A DNA stretch of 64,000 bases. Origin: Phocoena phocoena (lineage: Eukaryota > Chordata > Mammalia > Artiodactyla > Phocoenidae). The notes beneath the pieces were generated by a model. That model saw only the letters and a program-made list of their open reading frames with translations, searched no databases and had not been told where the DNA came from. Position 1 is the stretch's first letter. Each line of letters opens with the position of its first letter. The translations under genes and the position numbers were made by a program. This document shows positions 21,957-33,172 of the stretch, piece after piece. The DNA is taken from contig NC_089226.1 in assembly GCF_963924675.1 (NCBI RefSeq), forward strand, positions 54,746,205-54,810,204, read 5' to 3'.

Positions 21957-22793
21957 ATGGGGGTGGAGTCAAGATGGCAGAGTAGGAGGACGCTGAGTTT
22001 GCATCTCTGCACAGCTAGGGCACCTACCAGGCACTGGTGGGGGACCACAGACATCGAAGGGGATGGTAGGAACCACTGAGTGACTGGGTAGGGGGAGTGT
22101 GACATGTCGGGGAGTGAGGGGGAAGGAGAAGTGGAGGTAGGATGGGACCGGCGCCCCTGAGGGGTGGCTGGGGGAGGGGAGGGGTTCCCAGACCAGGTGG
22201 GGCCCACCCATGGTTAGCGGATCAACAGGGACAGGGGAGACCCTCGGGAGAGGGGAGGAATGGAAGGGAGCACAGCCAGCATTTCCCTGCCCACTTGGGC
22301 CCGTGGGGAGCCTGCTGAGGTCCTGGGCCTAATCCTCTGCCCTCTGAGGTCCAGCAGTGCTGAGCCTAAGCTCCGTCCACACACCCCCACCCAGGGCCTT
22401 ACCTCTGAACTCCAAACTCTGCACACCAAGGCCCCCCTCAGGCCGTGCTGCCTTTCCCCACAGGTGCTACGCCTAGGTTCCCCCACACTAAACCCCACCC
22501 CCGCCTAAGTTCCGCCCCTGCCTAAGCTCTGCCCCCACAGCCAAGGGTCTTTTTTAATTTTTAAAATTTTTTTAGGTTGTGTTTCTGTTTTACCTTGTTG
22601 TTGTTGATTCATTTATATTTTGATTTTTCTAATTTTATTTTATTCTTTATAGTTTGTTATTCAGCTCCTTTTAGCTTGTTCCCTTTTTTTTTTTCTGTTG
22701 TGGTTCTGTTTTACCTTGTAGTTGTTTCACTTATATTTTTATTTTTCGTTTTTTCTAATTTTATTTTTTATTTCTGTTATTGTACTGCTCCTT

Positions 22794-23005
22794 TTTTTTT
22801 TTTTTTTTTTTTTGCGGTACACGGGCCTCTCACTGTTGTGGTCTCTCCCATTGCGGAGCACAGGCTCCGGATGCGCAGGCTCAGTGGCCATGGCTCATGG
22901 GCCTAGCCGCTCCGTGGCATGTGGGAGCTTCCCGGACCAGGGCACAAACCTGTGTCCCTGTATCGGCAGGTGGACTCTCAACCACTGCGCCACCAGGGAA
23001 GCCCC
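22794..23005 (-). mobile_element. Medium CHR-type SINE, - strand, nested in L1
   Basis: Poly(T), GCGGTACACGGGCCTCTCAC, right end ccaccagggaagcccc. A perfect 13-bp duplication (tgtactgctcctt) lies at 22781-22793 and 23006-23018. Confidence 0.95.
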
Positions 23006-23132
23006 TGTACTGCTCCTTTGTGTGTGTGTGTTTTTCTATTGCTATGCTGTGTGGCTTGCAGGATCTTGGTTCCCAGACCGGGGGTTGGGGCTGAGCTCCT
23101 TGGTGGGAGTGTCGAGTCCAAACTGCTAGACT

Positions 23133-23341
23133 GGGCTTCCCTGGTGGCGCAGTGGTTGGGAGTCTGCCTGCCGATGCAGGGGACACGGGTTCGTGCCCCG
23201 GTCCGGGAAGATCCCACATGCCGCAGAGCGGCTGGGCCCATGAGCCATGGCTGCTGAGCCTGCACGTCCGGAGCCTGTGCTCCGCAGCTGGAGAGGCCAC
23301 AACAGTGAGAGGCCCGCGTAAAAAAAAAAAAACAAAAAAAA
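23133..23341 (+). mobile_element. Medium CHR-type SINE, + strand, nested in L1
   Basis: GGGCTTCCCTGGTGGCGCAG head, B-box GGGTTCGTGCC, A-rich tail. A perfect 15-bp duplication (ccaaactgctagact) lies at 23118-23132 and 23342-23356. Confidence 0.95.
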
Positions 23342-23875
23342 CCAAACTGCTAGACTAACAGAGTACCTCAGACCCCAGGGAATATTAATTGGAGTGAGGT
23401 CTCCCCGGAGGTCCTTATCTCAGCACCAAGACCCGACTCTACCCAGCTGCCTGCAAACGCCAGTGCTGGATGCCTTAGGCCAAACAACAAGTAAGGCAGG
23501 AATACAGTCCCATACATCAGAAAAAATGAGACGACAGAAAAATGTTACAGACGAAGGAGCAAGGTAAAAACCTACAAAATCAAATAAATGAAGCGTTAAT
23601 AGGCAACCTACCTGAAAAAGAATTCGGAGTAATGCTAGTAAAGGTCCAAAATCTCGGAAATAGAATGGAGGCACGGATTGAGAAAATACAAGAAATGTTT
23701 AACAAAGACCTAGAAGAACTAAAGAACAAACAAACAGTGATGAACAACACAATAACTGAGATGAAAAATGCACTAGAAGGAATCAGTAGTAGAATAACTG
23801 AGGCAGAACATTAAGTAAGTGAGCTGGAAGATTGAATGGTGGGAATAACTGCAGAGGAGCAGAATAAAGAATAGA

Positions 23876-24317
23876 GTCAGCTGGTAGGCCCCACTCTAAG
23901 ATGATCCTTTATGTCTTTGGAGGACCATTAAATATTAGTGTTTTTTGCTGTTTTTCTGTGGCATCCATCAGCTTTTGACTTTCCTGCTAGGAAGACAGAG
24001 AAATGCCTGGCTGCTATGTTTTTTTTTTTAGCCAAAGCAACTGAAGGGAGCTAGGGAGAGGGAGGGAGTCTCATTTTCAATATGTTGATTATCTCTTAAT
24101 CTTCTCTTCTTCATTATATTTCCTCCCTGTCCTCACCTAGTATTCCCCAAATTAGATCCTTTCTGTCCTAATTTTTATAGAGAACAAACCTCCTATTTCA
24201 GTGGTTACTTGGTTATATAGGATAGGGAAGGAGGCAGGGGTCCAACTACTTCTTATAGACACTTCAAACAAATCCCTGCCTCATCCCTGTTTTGGGGTGT
24301 GTTTTGGTTGTCTTTTT
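23876..24317. other. INTS4 intron 3, nothing recognised
   Basis: No feature supported. Confidence 0.4.
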
Positions 24318-24528
24318 ATTTATTTATTTATTTTGTGGTACGTGGGCCTCTCACTGTTGTGGCCTCTCCTGTTGCGGAGCACAGGCTCCGGACGCGCAGG
24401 CTCAGCGGCCATGGCTCACGGGCCCAGCCACTCCGCGGCACGTGGGACCCTCCCGGACTGGGGCACGAACGGGGCAATTCCCTGCATCGGCAGGCGGACT
24501 CTCAACCACTGTGCCACCAGGGAAGCCC
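24318..24528 (-). mobile_element. Medium CHR-type SINE, - strand
   Basis: (attt)n tail, GTGGTACGTGGGCCTCTCAC, right end ccaccagggaagccc. A 13-bp duplication (tggttgtcttttt) lies at 24305-24317 and 24529-24541. The B-box region is altered (cacgaacggggcaattccct). Confidence 0.93.
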
Positions 24529-24694
24529 TGGTTGTCTTTTTTTAAATCTACAATTCCTGAATCTTTCTGGGCCTATGGCTAGAATTTATTTGCTCTGTCA
24601 CGACACCCTCCTCAGTAGGCATTTAGTATTAGATATCTCAGTTTTGCCATAGACTTTTTAAAAATTTTATTTATTTATTTATTTGCATACTAAG

Positions 24695-24773
24695 TATTTT
24701 TTTAACATCTTTATTGGAATATAATTGCTTTACAATGGTGTGTTAGTTTCTGCTTTATAACGAAGTGAATCAG

Positions 24774-24812
<39 letters not shown>

Positions 24813-24895
24813 CCCATATCTCCTCCCTCTTGTGCCTCCCTCCCACCCTCCGTATCCCACCCCTCTAGGTGGTCACAAAGCACTGAGCTGCCATA
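24695..24895 (-). mobile_element. L1 3' UTR fragment, - strand, with (TA)n
   Basis: 'aacatctttattggaatata' is the reversed L1 3' end, followed by 'ggtggtcacaaagcactgag'. It is interrupted by a (TA)n run at 24775-24809. Confidence 0.88.
24775..24809. repeat. (TA)n microsatellite
   Basis: About 17 uninterrupted TA units inside the L1 fragment. Confidence 0.95.
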
Positions 24896-25317
24896 GACAT
24901 TTTAACTGCTTTCCATCTCGGAAAAATTTGTTGACTTTTCTCATCTGCTTACCTTTCTTCTCCTGTTTTCTTTGTCCTTGTAAGTTTATACCTTTTAAAT
25001 TTCTTTACGCTTATATGTTAATGAGGTTTGGAAAGAATTAGTGATAAACAGATGTGTTCAGTCTATTGTGTTTTACTGGAAGTCTTAGTAAGAGATGATT
25101 TAACCAGTGTTTTCTGAGCTTTGGTCATTTATATATCATACCATTTTTGACATATTTGTTTCACATCTGTATTATGGTTTACTTAATGTTTTTAAGTGGA
25201 CAATTATTTTTTAGTTAAATAAAATTAGTTTAAAGAGACTATATTAGTAAAGGTAAAAGAAAATTAATGTCATCAACATAATAACTGCAATTTTTATTTT
25301 GTTCATTAAAATATGTA
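24896..25317. other. INTS4 intron 3, nothing recognised
   Basis: AT-rich, no feature supported. Confidence 0.4.
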
Positions 25318-25799
25318 CAAGCATACCTCTGAGATATTGCAGGTTCTGTTCCAGACCACCACAGTAAAATGAATATCACAATAAAGCAAGTCACACAAGT
25401 TTTTTGATTTCCCAGTGCAGATAAAAGTAATGTCTACACTATACTGTAGTCGATTAAGTGTGCAATAGCATTATGTCTAAAAAGAATGTACTACCTTAAT
25501 ACTGTATTGCTAAAAAATGTTAACCATAATCTGAGCCTTTAGTGAGTCATTATCTTTTTGCAATAGTAATATCAAAGATCATTGATCACAAATCACCATA
25601 ACAAATATAATAATGAAAGTTTGAAATATTTCAAGAATTACCAAAAGGTGACAGAGACATGAAGTGAGCAGTGCTGTTGAAAATGGCACTGATAGACTTG
25701 TTTGTTGCAGGGTTGAGACAAACCTTCAATTTGTAAAAAATGTAGTACAGTATCTGCAAAGTGCAGTAAAGTGAAGCATAGTGAAACAAGGTATGCCTG
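25318..25799 (+). mobile_element. Tigger1-like pogo DNA transposon (non-autonomous, 482 bp)
   Basis: The left terminal sequence AAGCATACCTCTGAGATATT and the right end AAACAAGGTATGCCTG are inverted. TA dinucleotides flank it (25316-25317, 25800-25801), the pogo/Tigger target signature. Internal deletion relative to an autonomous element; no transposase frame. Confidence 0.82.
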
Positions 25800-25974
25800 T
25801 ACAAGGTTATTAATATAAAAATGATTTTCCTAATGCCACCTAAATCCTCTTGTATACCACTAACACTACCATACCATAAGAGCCGTGTTTTGGAACAAAG
25901 AAGAGAATTTAGACAAAGAAGAGAATCTGGCTAAGGTGATTGATAGTGATTCACTTAGAATTGGCTGTTTGCCC

Positions 25975-26385
25975 ATTTATTAAGCATCTGTTGGGCATAT
26001 AATGAGTCGCGCTAGATTCTGAGAATACAAAGGTGAATAAAACACAGTCCTTGCCCTTAAGGATCTTTCAGTCTCCTGGTTTTGTCTGATATACAAATAA
26101 ATAAGTATCGTAAAGTGTTACAGCTGATTCAGTGGAACCATGAGGAAGAAATGGTTAATTTTTTTAGGGGAAGAAGGAAAAGTACCATACAGGAGGTGAC
26201 ACTTCAGGATTAGTAGGTGCTCCCTGGGGAGTAGGGTTGAAAATGGAGTTGGATGTAGATGAAGGCATTCTAGGTAGGGAAGTTGGCCTGAGCAAATTTT
26301 AAGTAATTGGGGAAAAGGGTGCTAGAGGAGACCTGAAATAGATGAGGCTAGAAAAGTAGGGAGGGCTGGACATCATGGCGGGACT
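25975..26385 (+). mobile_element. L2 LINE fragment, + strand
   Basis: 'ttattaagcatctgttgggc', 'acagtccttgcccttaagga' and 'aggtgacacttcaggattag' follow the L2 order. Confidence 0.6.
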
Positions 26386-26387
26386 GG

Positions 26388-26423
26388 TATGTATGTATGT
26401 ATGTATGTATGTATGTATGTATG
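26388..26423. repeat. (GTAT)n microsatellite
   Basis: About nine perfect GTAT tetranucleotide units, then atgcatgc. Confidence 0.95.
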
Positions 26424-27379
26424 CATGCCCTACTAAGGAATTTAGACTTTATCTTGAAGGCAATGAAAAGCCCTTCAATTAGTCAAGCACTAAACATTTT
26501 TGGAGCACTATGCACCATCCTGTGGAGGACTCAAATTTTTAGACATGATCCCTTTAGGAATTTAGTTGAAGGGAATTAGAGATCAAATAGTAGAACCCAG
26601 CTGACAAAAATCTACATTCTTTACCCAAGTAAATTTAGTTTCTATAGTGATCTCCTTTTGAAATTCTAAAACCCAACTTTCCATCTTCCTTTCTAGAGTC
26701 TCATCAAGTCCTAGCTCAGCTGTTGGACACTCTGCTTGCAATTGGCACTAAACTCCCAGACAATCAAGCTATCCAGATGCGATTAGTTGATGTGGCCTGC
26801 AAGGTAAGAATATAATTGTTAGACACAGGGTTGCATCTTTCTTGAACAGTTTTGCATTATCTGGAGAGGTGATACGAGCTGTAAGATCTGCTTACCTCCA
26901 TCCTAAATCTATAACTGAGAATTGCCAGGGACTCTTAATGGTTTTAAGAGCTGCCTCATTTTTTTGTTTCTTGATGTTAGATTAGGAATAAAGTTGAGTA
27001 ACTTGTTATAAAATGAGCTTCCTCATCCTCCCAAAAGAAATGAAAATAATCATAGGAACTACCATGTATCCTGTACCTAATACATGCACTCTGCTTATTA
27101 CAGTACTTTGTACCCAGTTTTTCATTTGTTCCTCATAGTCCTTTAGGGAAGTGCTGTTATACCTTTTTTACTAAGGTGGGAATTGAGGTTGGAGAAGTTT
27201 AGTTTCCCCAAGTTTTCGCAGTTAGGAAGTTGCAGAACCAGGGCATAAACTCCTTTTTCTGATTCCAAAGTCCACATTCTTTTTATGATACTTTGTTGCC
27301 TCAATAAACAGACCAACTAGACACAAGTGTTTCGGAAATTTTTTTTGTTTATCTGATTATAAAAAATTGTATGTACATT
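26424..27379. other. Flanks of INTS4 exon 4, MIR-like piece at 27060-27300
   Basis: Apart from exon 4 (26697-26803), only a MIR-like stretch ('agtttccccaagttttcgca', 'agaaccagggcataaactcc') is seen. Confidence 0.4.
26697..26803 (+). CDS. INTS4: INTS4 coding exon 4 (residues 123-158)
   Basis: 107 nt. The acceptor is CTTTCTAG and the donor CAAG|GTAAGA. Encodes KSHQVLAQLLDTLLAIGTKL and on to VDVACK, two helices of a HEAT unit. Ends in phase 0, ahead of the 20.3-kb intron 4. Confidence 0.95.
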
Positions 27380-27391
27380 AGTTGTGCCTTT

Positions 27392-27588
27392 TTTTTTTTT
27401 TTTTTTTTGCGGTACGCGGGCCTCTCACTGTTGTGGCCCCTCCCGTTGCGGAGCACAGGCTCCGGATGCGCAAGCTCAGTGGCCATGGCTCACGGGCCTA
27501 GCCGCTTCGCGGCATGTGGGATCTTCCCAGACCGGGGCACGAACCTACGGCAGGCAGACACTCACCCACTGCGCCACCAGGGAAGCCC
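27392..27588 (-). mobile_element. Medium CHR-type SINE, - strand, B-box deleted
   Basis: Poly(T), GCGGTACGCGGGCCTCTCAC, right end ccaccagggaagccc. About 18 bp of the tRNA-like B-box region are missing (cacgaacctacggcaggcag). A perfect 12-bp duplication (agttgtgccttt) lies at 27380-27391 and 27589-27600. Confidence 0.95.
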
Positions 27589-27689
27589 AGTTGTGCCTTT
27601 GGACTTAATTTGGAGCTTTTTATTAGCTGTCTTTTGTGCATAACACCAGTTCCTAAACTTTGTAGAATTGACTTTACTTTTTTGTTGTT

Positions 27690-28425
27690 GTTGCTAACAT
27701 CTTTATTGGAGTATAATTGCTTTACATTGTTGTGTTAGTTTCTGCTGTATAACAAAGTGAATCAGCTATACGCATTCACATATCCTCATATCCCTTACCT
27801 TTTGCGTCTCCCTCCCACCCTCCCTATCCCACCCCTCTAGGTGGTCACAGAGCACCGAGCTGCTCTCCTTGTGCTATGTGGCTCCTTCCCACTAGCTATC
27901 TGTTTTACATTTGGTAGTGTATATATGTCCATGCCACTCTCTCACTTCATCCTAGCTTACCCTTCCCCCTCCCCTTGTCCTCAAGTCCATTCTTGTTTGT
28001 AGGTTTTTTTGATGATGGCCATTCTGACTGGTGTGAGGTGATACCTCATTGTAGTTTTGATTTGCATTTCTCTAATGATTAATGATGTTGAGCATCCTTT
28101 CATGTGTTTGTTGGCACTCTGTATCTTCTTTGGAGAAATGTCTGTTTAGGTCTTCTGCCCATTTTTGGATTGGGTTGTTTGTTTTTTTGATATTGAGCTG
28201 CATGAGTGCTTGTATATTTTGGAGCGTAATCCTTTGTCAGTTGCTTTGTTTGCAAATATTTTCTCCCATTCTGAGGGTTGTCTTTTTATCTTGCTTATGG
28301 TTTCCTTTGCTGTGCAAAAGCTTTAAAGTTTCATTAGGTCCCAGTTGTTTATTTTTGTTTTTATTTCCATTTCTCTAGGAGGTGGGTCAAAAAGGATCTT
28401 GCTGTGATTTATGTCAAAGAGTGTT
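27690..28425 (-). mobile_element. L1 LINE 3' part, - strand, with internal deletion
   Basis: The 3' UTR ('aacatctttattggagtata') runs to 'cctcaagtccattcttgttt'. It then jumps at about 28003 into the ORF2 interior ('ttttttgatgatggccattc'), so about 400 bp present in the copy at 34516 are absent. Reverse frames retain [15 protein letters not shown] ORF2p residues. Confidence 0.9.
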
Positions 28426-28760
28426 CTGACAATTGGCTTTAGTTTTAATCTTTTTGGTAAATTTATTTTGAGAATATAAGGAGACATATGTTTGAATTGT
28501 GGAAGGGTTATATTCATGGAATTAGAAAGCCATTTCTGAACCCCAGAAGAGAGTATTTCATTTATCTTAATAAACAATGACAACAATAAACAAACCCAGA
28601 ACACTTTGAGAAGTACAGTATTAAAAGCTTAAGTGGAAAAAACTAGGGATTATGTGTTTGAGAGAGTAAGTGTATCTCCCATGTGAGAGTATATATATAT
28701 ACCTGGGAGGTTTTGCTTGTGAGAGAGGTGTTATACTCAGTGGATTGTTCTGCTAGAAGT
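28426..28760. other. INTS4 intron 4, nothing recognised
   Basis: Short (TA)n-like run at about 28691-28702 only. Confidence 0.4.
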
Positions 28761-29760
28761 AACAGTTTCTTAAATTTGTTTTGAATAAACCTTTTATTAT
28801 AAAAATTTATTCTCATGGAACTTTGGAAAGATACTAAAAAGTATAAAGAAAGAACTACACTCAACCATTATAAAGGCAACCATTATTATTGGTCTTTTGA
28901 TGTATGCTTTCTGAATTTTTTTTCTGTATACAGATTGATTGCTTTTTTTTTTCTTTTTTTGTGGTACGCGAGCCCCTCACTGTTGTGGCCTCTCCCATCG
29001 CGGAGTGCAGGCTCCGCGGCCATGGCTCACGGGCCCAGCTGCTCCGCGGCATGTGGGATCCTCCCAGACCAGGGCACGAACCCGTGTCTCCTGCATTGGC
29101 AGGCAGACTGTCAACCACTGCGCCACCAGGGAAGCCCGATTGCTTTTCTTTTTACACATGTAGCTGTAATCATATTCTATGTTCAATTTTGCTTTTTCAC
29201 TAACGTAACAAAAGTATTTTCCTTATATTGTAAATGTTTTATAAATATTTTTAATGGTTGCATGATATTTTGTCCAGTAATTAAACCATAGTTTGTCCTA
29301 ACTATTCTCCTATTATTGGACATTTATATTGTAGCCATTTTTTAAAATTGTAAATAATAGTACAGTGAATGTGATTAGTCTAAAGTATTTTCGGTATTTA
29401 GGGTTATTTCCTAAACACAGATTGTTACAGTAGAATTACTAGATGAAAGCATTTAGAGTTTTTTGTAAGGCTTTTGATACTTTTGCCAAATTGTTTTCCA
29501 AAGTATTCCAGTTTATATGCCCATCAACAGTATATGAGAGTGCCTAATTTCACCTGTCTTTCTAACATTGGATATTAAACAAGAGATTAAGCTTTAAACA
29601 AGAGATAAACCTGTTAATTTGGTAGGAGGAAAATGGAGTTTCATTTTTTTTAATTTCCTTTTTAAAAGATTACTAGTGAGACCTCGTATTTGTTCTTCAT
29701 TTGCCTCTCTTGAGAATGAGCTTTTCATGTTTTCCAGTTTCTCATATGGAGTTTTTGTGC
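28761..29760 (-). mobile_element. Ancient L1-like sequence, - strand, with a nested SINE
   Basis: 'gccaaattgttttccaaagt' (29484-29503), 'ccatcaacagtatatgagag' and the left part ('gagaacta'-like 3' UTR text) suggest an old L1 3' region. No frame survives. Confidence 0.5.
28947..29137 (-). mobile_element. Medium CHR-type SINE, - strand
   Basis: TTTGTGGTACGCGAGCCCCT, right end ccaccagggaagccc. An 18-bp internal deletion removes part of the 'gcgcaggctcag' segment. A 10-bp duplication (gattgctttt) lies at 28937-28946 and 29138-29147. Confidence 0.93.
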
Positions 29761-29959
29761 ATTTCTTCACCATTTGTAATAGGGTAAAAATTTGAACTAC
29801 CTGGAAATGGCATATCTGTCACAAGTTTTTGCAAATTCGCATAAATAAAGACTATGATTCATAGCTACAGTTACTGTTTCTATTGCCTGGTGCTATTTTG
29901 TCTGTGATTTTTGCCATACAGTGTGCCATACAGATATGATTCACATACAATAACATTCA

Positions 29960-30480
29960 CTCTTTTGATAGAAATAATGCAAAGTATATTTTTCAACTAC
30001 AATGGAATGAAATGGGATGAGTAACAGAAAAAAATTAGGAAAAGCACAAATATGTGGAAATTAAACAGCATACTCCTATTTAACCAATGGGTCAAAGAAG
30101 AAATCAGTAGGGAAATTAGAAAATACTTTGAGATGAGTGAAAATGAAGACACAACATACCAAAACTGGGCTGTATCTAATGCAATGCCGAGAGGGAAATT
30201 TATAGCAATTAGTGTCTATAGTAAAAAAGAAGAAAGATCTCATACCAGTACCCTAACCTTCCACCTTAAGACGCTGTATAAAGAAGAGCACACTAAATAT
30301 AAAGCATGCAGAAGGAAGGAAATACGAAAAACTAGAGGAGAAATTAATGAAATCAAGAGTAGAAAAACATTAGAGAAAAATCAGAGAACCAAAAGCTTGT
30401 TATTTGAAAAGATCAACAAAATTGATAAACCTTTAGTTTTGGAAAGGAGGAAAAGAAGGCTCAAATTATTAGAATCAGAA
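29960..30480 (+). mobile_element. Old L1 ORF2 fragment, + strand
   Basis: The frame from 30052 encodes L1 ORF2p linker sequence between endonuclease and RT: NQWVKEEISREIRKYFEMSE, GEINEIKSRKTLEKNQRTKS and [11 protein letters not shown]. The reading frame is long but is not a cellular gene. Confidence 0.88.
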
Positions 30481-30524
30481 GTGAAAAGAGGCTATTTCCG
30501 CTCACCTGACAGAAAAGAAAAGGA

Positions 30525-30663
30525 GCGTGGGGGCTCAGTAGTTGTGGCACACGGGCTTTAGTTGCCTGACGGCGTGTGGGATCTTAGTTCCCCGACCAGG
30601 GATTGAACCACGTCCCCTGCATTGGAAGGCGGATTCTTAACCACTGGACCAGTAGGGAAGTCC
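30525..30663 (-). mobile_element. CHR-type SINE, - strand, truncated
   Basis: Right part of a long-form copy: 'gtagttgtggcacacgggct', the reversed B-box GGGATTGAACC, end 'accagtagggaagtcc'. The left (tail) part is missing, and it joins the L1 fragment directly. Confidence 0.85.
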
Positions 30664-31295
30664 TTTATCCTTATTATTTTTTTGAAGTTCATATTGCTCC
30701 TTTATATATTTTTAAAATGTAAGATGTGAATCTGCGATATTTTTTGTTTCACAGTAGGAAGAAAGTCATGCTTTTGGGTACTCTTAACGTTTCAAAATTC
30801 ATCTCATTTTATCCTGTTAGTAATCCTTTGAGGTACATTGTACAGCTACAGCTAGTCTTCATTTGAGAGATGATGAGATTTAGATTTGGCCAGGAAATTA
30901 CTCAGTCTTTTCTTGTGTAGGATTCGCACAACTGAAATTAGAGGTCTTCTGCTTTCTTTCCTATCTGTGAAGATTTTTCTAGAAGAATAAATATCTTGTC
31001 ATTTTTGCTTATATGGCTTCCTTAGAGCCTAGTTTAATTCTTTGTTTTTCTGTTTCCATCTCACCTTCTCTTCCATTCTCTCTGTTTTTTTTCTGTTCCT
31101 TTAATTCTGTGGCAAAAGTATCAAAACATCAAGCTCTTAAGGCAAAAGATAGAAACATACAGCATTTTAACATTTATCAAATACTACCCAAACAGATATT
31201 ATGTGTTGTTTGTTAGGAGAGGTTGTCTGTTAGAATCATTTCCATTGCTAAGTACACTGAATTTTTATCTGTGCTTAAAAACAATCCATATTGAT
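30664..31295. other. INTS4 intron 4, MIR-like piece at about 30790-30960
   Basis: 'ttgagagatgatgagattta' and 'aggaaattactcagtctttt' are MIR-like; otherwise unassigned. Confidence 0.35.
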
Positions 31296-31310
31296 GGGAA
31301 TCCATATTGA

Positions 31311-31445
31311 TGGGAATTGGCGGTCCAGTGGTTAGGACTTAGTGCTGTCAGTGACGTGGCCGGGGTTCAATCTCGGGTCGGGGCCCTAAAATCCCACAAG
31401 CCGTGCAGTGTGCTGCCTCCCTCCCCCTCCCAAAAAAGAAAAAAA
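31311..31445 (+). mobile_element. Short CHR-type SINE, + strand, 5' part altered
   Basis: 'ggcggtccagtggttaggac' head remnant, GGGTTCAATCTC B-box, A-rich tail. The left flank carries a 16-bp tandem duplication (aatccatattgatggg). 'atccatatt' repeats after the tail. Confidence 0.8.
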
Positions 31446-32657
31446 TATCCATATTTAAACTGAGTGAGTCAGTAAGGTATTCTTGTCTTATTTAACCTCA
31501 GTCTTAGATTTTCTTGATATACTTAATCATTGATTTTTTTTCCTGTAGCAAGTTTTAAACTGATTGGTTTAGCTTATTTTATTTTTGACATGGATTGCTC
31601 TTATTATCAGGGATGTGGATTGCTTACTCACTCCATTAATAGAGAAATGATGGCACTTTAATGGCCTGGGTATAAGACCAAAATAGCATCATCTGCAGAG
31701 CAGACACTAGGCAGCTATTAGTGATGATAGCCGTGATGTAAGTAGTGACATGTGGGGGAAGGACATCATAAAACTGTAGTTGCTGCCCTGAGGGTGTGAT
31801 TTAGACTTACGATCTCTTTTGGGCTAACATTCAGTGTGCAGTAATAGGCTGGTTATGAATCCGTGTTGCCTTGGTTACCTTAATAGGAACTAGAATGTTT
31901 TAATTTGTTTGAAAATCAAATAAAGTATTTGTAACAATTGCAGCAGTCTTCCAGGGGCTGGTGGTTTAGTTAGCAGTTTAGTTATGACAAATGATGCTTC
32001 CATACTAAATAAAAATAGTTTAAAAAAAAAGAACAACTTTGCTGTATTAAGTCTGACAGAGAGTCATTGTCAGCTTCATATCTGGAAATTTCTCTTAACT
32101 TCTCAGTTTCAGTGTGTTATTTTGTTGGATAATTTTGAGCCCTTACTATACATGACATTGTGATCACTTAAAAGTATATGTTTCACATTTCTGTAGCTTA
32201 AATAACTTGGAGGCATGAACTAACTCTGATCTAAAATGCTTGATTGAGACATTTTTATAAGGAGACAATACCTCTCTGAGAGCCCCACCCTCTGCACCTG
32301 AGCTTTCTCTCCAGGTTTCCTTTGTTCTCTCCTCTAAGTAAGCCTACCTACCTAGTCTAATTTCACATAGAACATAGCTTCACACAGAAAGTTCAGGTCC
32401 ATTTAGTTCAGGAATTTCCCCTTGGAGCATTCTGATGTGAACCATTAACAGGTGCTTAGTGCCTTTCCTGACAGACTGCCCTCTTATTAGACAGCTATCA
32501 CTGGAAAGTTTATGCTTGTGTGTTCCACATCAGCAGGGCTGTTTCATCCAGCTGGCCCACTTTTACCTCTGACTCTTCTCTGTTTTCTCTTTTTTGCCAC
32601 TACCTGTCCTTCTTTTCCCCACCTGTTTCCCTTCTCTTCTTAAGCAGGTTGTTTTTT
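31446..32657. other. INTS4 intron 4, longest repeat-poor stretch
   Basis: About 1.2 kb without any repeat I can name, unusual for this intron. No open frame, splice-bounded exon or RNA gene could be supported. Confidence 0.45.
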
Positions 32658-32672
32658 AAAAAGTACACGCCA

Positions 32673-32880
32673 GGGCTTTCCTGGTGGCACAGTGGTTGAG
32701 AGTCCACCTGCCGATGTAGGGGATGCGGGTTCGTGCCCTGGTCCGGGAAGATCCCACATGCCGCGGAGCGGCCAGGTCCGTGAGCCATGGCCACTGAGCC
32801 TGCGCGTCCAGAGCCTGTGTTCTGCAATGGGAGAGGCCACAACAGTGGGAGGCCCACATACCGCAAAAAAAAAAAAAAAA
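32673..32880 (+). mobile_element. Medium CHR-type SINE, + strand
   Basis: GGGCTTTCCTGGTGGCACAG head, GGGTTCGTGCCC, poly(A) tail. Flanked by aaaagtacacgcca (32659-32672) and aaaagtacatgcca (32881-32894). Confidence 0.95.
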
Positions 32881-32894
32881 AAAAGTACATGCCA

Positions 32895-33172
32895 AAAGGG
32901 TAAGCTGTGACAAAGTGAGAGAGTGGCATGGACATATATACACTACCAAACATAAAATAGATATATTGGGAAGCAGCCACATAGCACAGGGAGATCAGCT
33001 CGGTGCTTTTTGACCACCTAGAGGGGTGGGATAGGGAGGGTGGGAGGGAGGGAGACGCAAGAGGGAAGAGATATGGGAACATATGTATATGTATTACTGA
33101 TTCACTTTGTTATAAAGCAGAAACTAACACACCATTGTAAAGCAATTATACTCCAATAAAGATGTAAAAAAA
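32895..33172 (+). mobile_element. L1 LINE 3' end, + strand
   Basis: Starts 'aaagggtaagctgtgacaaa', contains 'gagggtgggagggaggga' and ends 'ccaataaagatgtaaaa'. The same target sequence aaaagtacatgcca lies before (32881-32894) and after (33173-33186). Confidence 0.93.

Larger units (their letters stand above)
21957..23875 (+). mobile_element. L1 LINE 5' fragment (5' UTR and ORF1 start), + strand, 3'-truncated
   Basis: Starts with the L1 5' end motif 'ggagtcaagatggcagagta' (21966-21985), then a GC-rich 5' UTR (about 21990-22550). After two nested SINEs, ORF1p coding sequence follows at 23542-23814: 90 residues, a coiled-coil-like run including ARIEKIQEMFNKDLEELKNK and ISSRITEAEH, then a stop. 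Recognisable L1 ends by about 23875. Most L1 copies lose the 5' end; this one keeps it and lacks ORF2. Confidence 0.82.

Noticed and set aside
22881..23345. 154-aa open frame on the - strand
   Set aside because: It is a translation of CHR SINE sequence (repeated GPSRSAACGIFPDRGTNPCP-type text occurs in every SINE copy).
23542..23814. 90-aa coiled-coil frame considered as a cellular gene
   Set aside because: It lies directly after an L1 5' UTR and matches the ORF1p coiled-coil region.
30052..30561. 169-aa open frame, considered as an extra INTS4 exon or separate gene
   Set aside because: Residues match L1 ORF2p linker sequence and the 3' end runs into a SINE.
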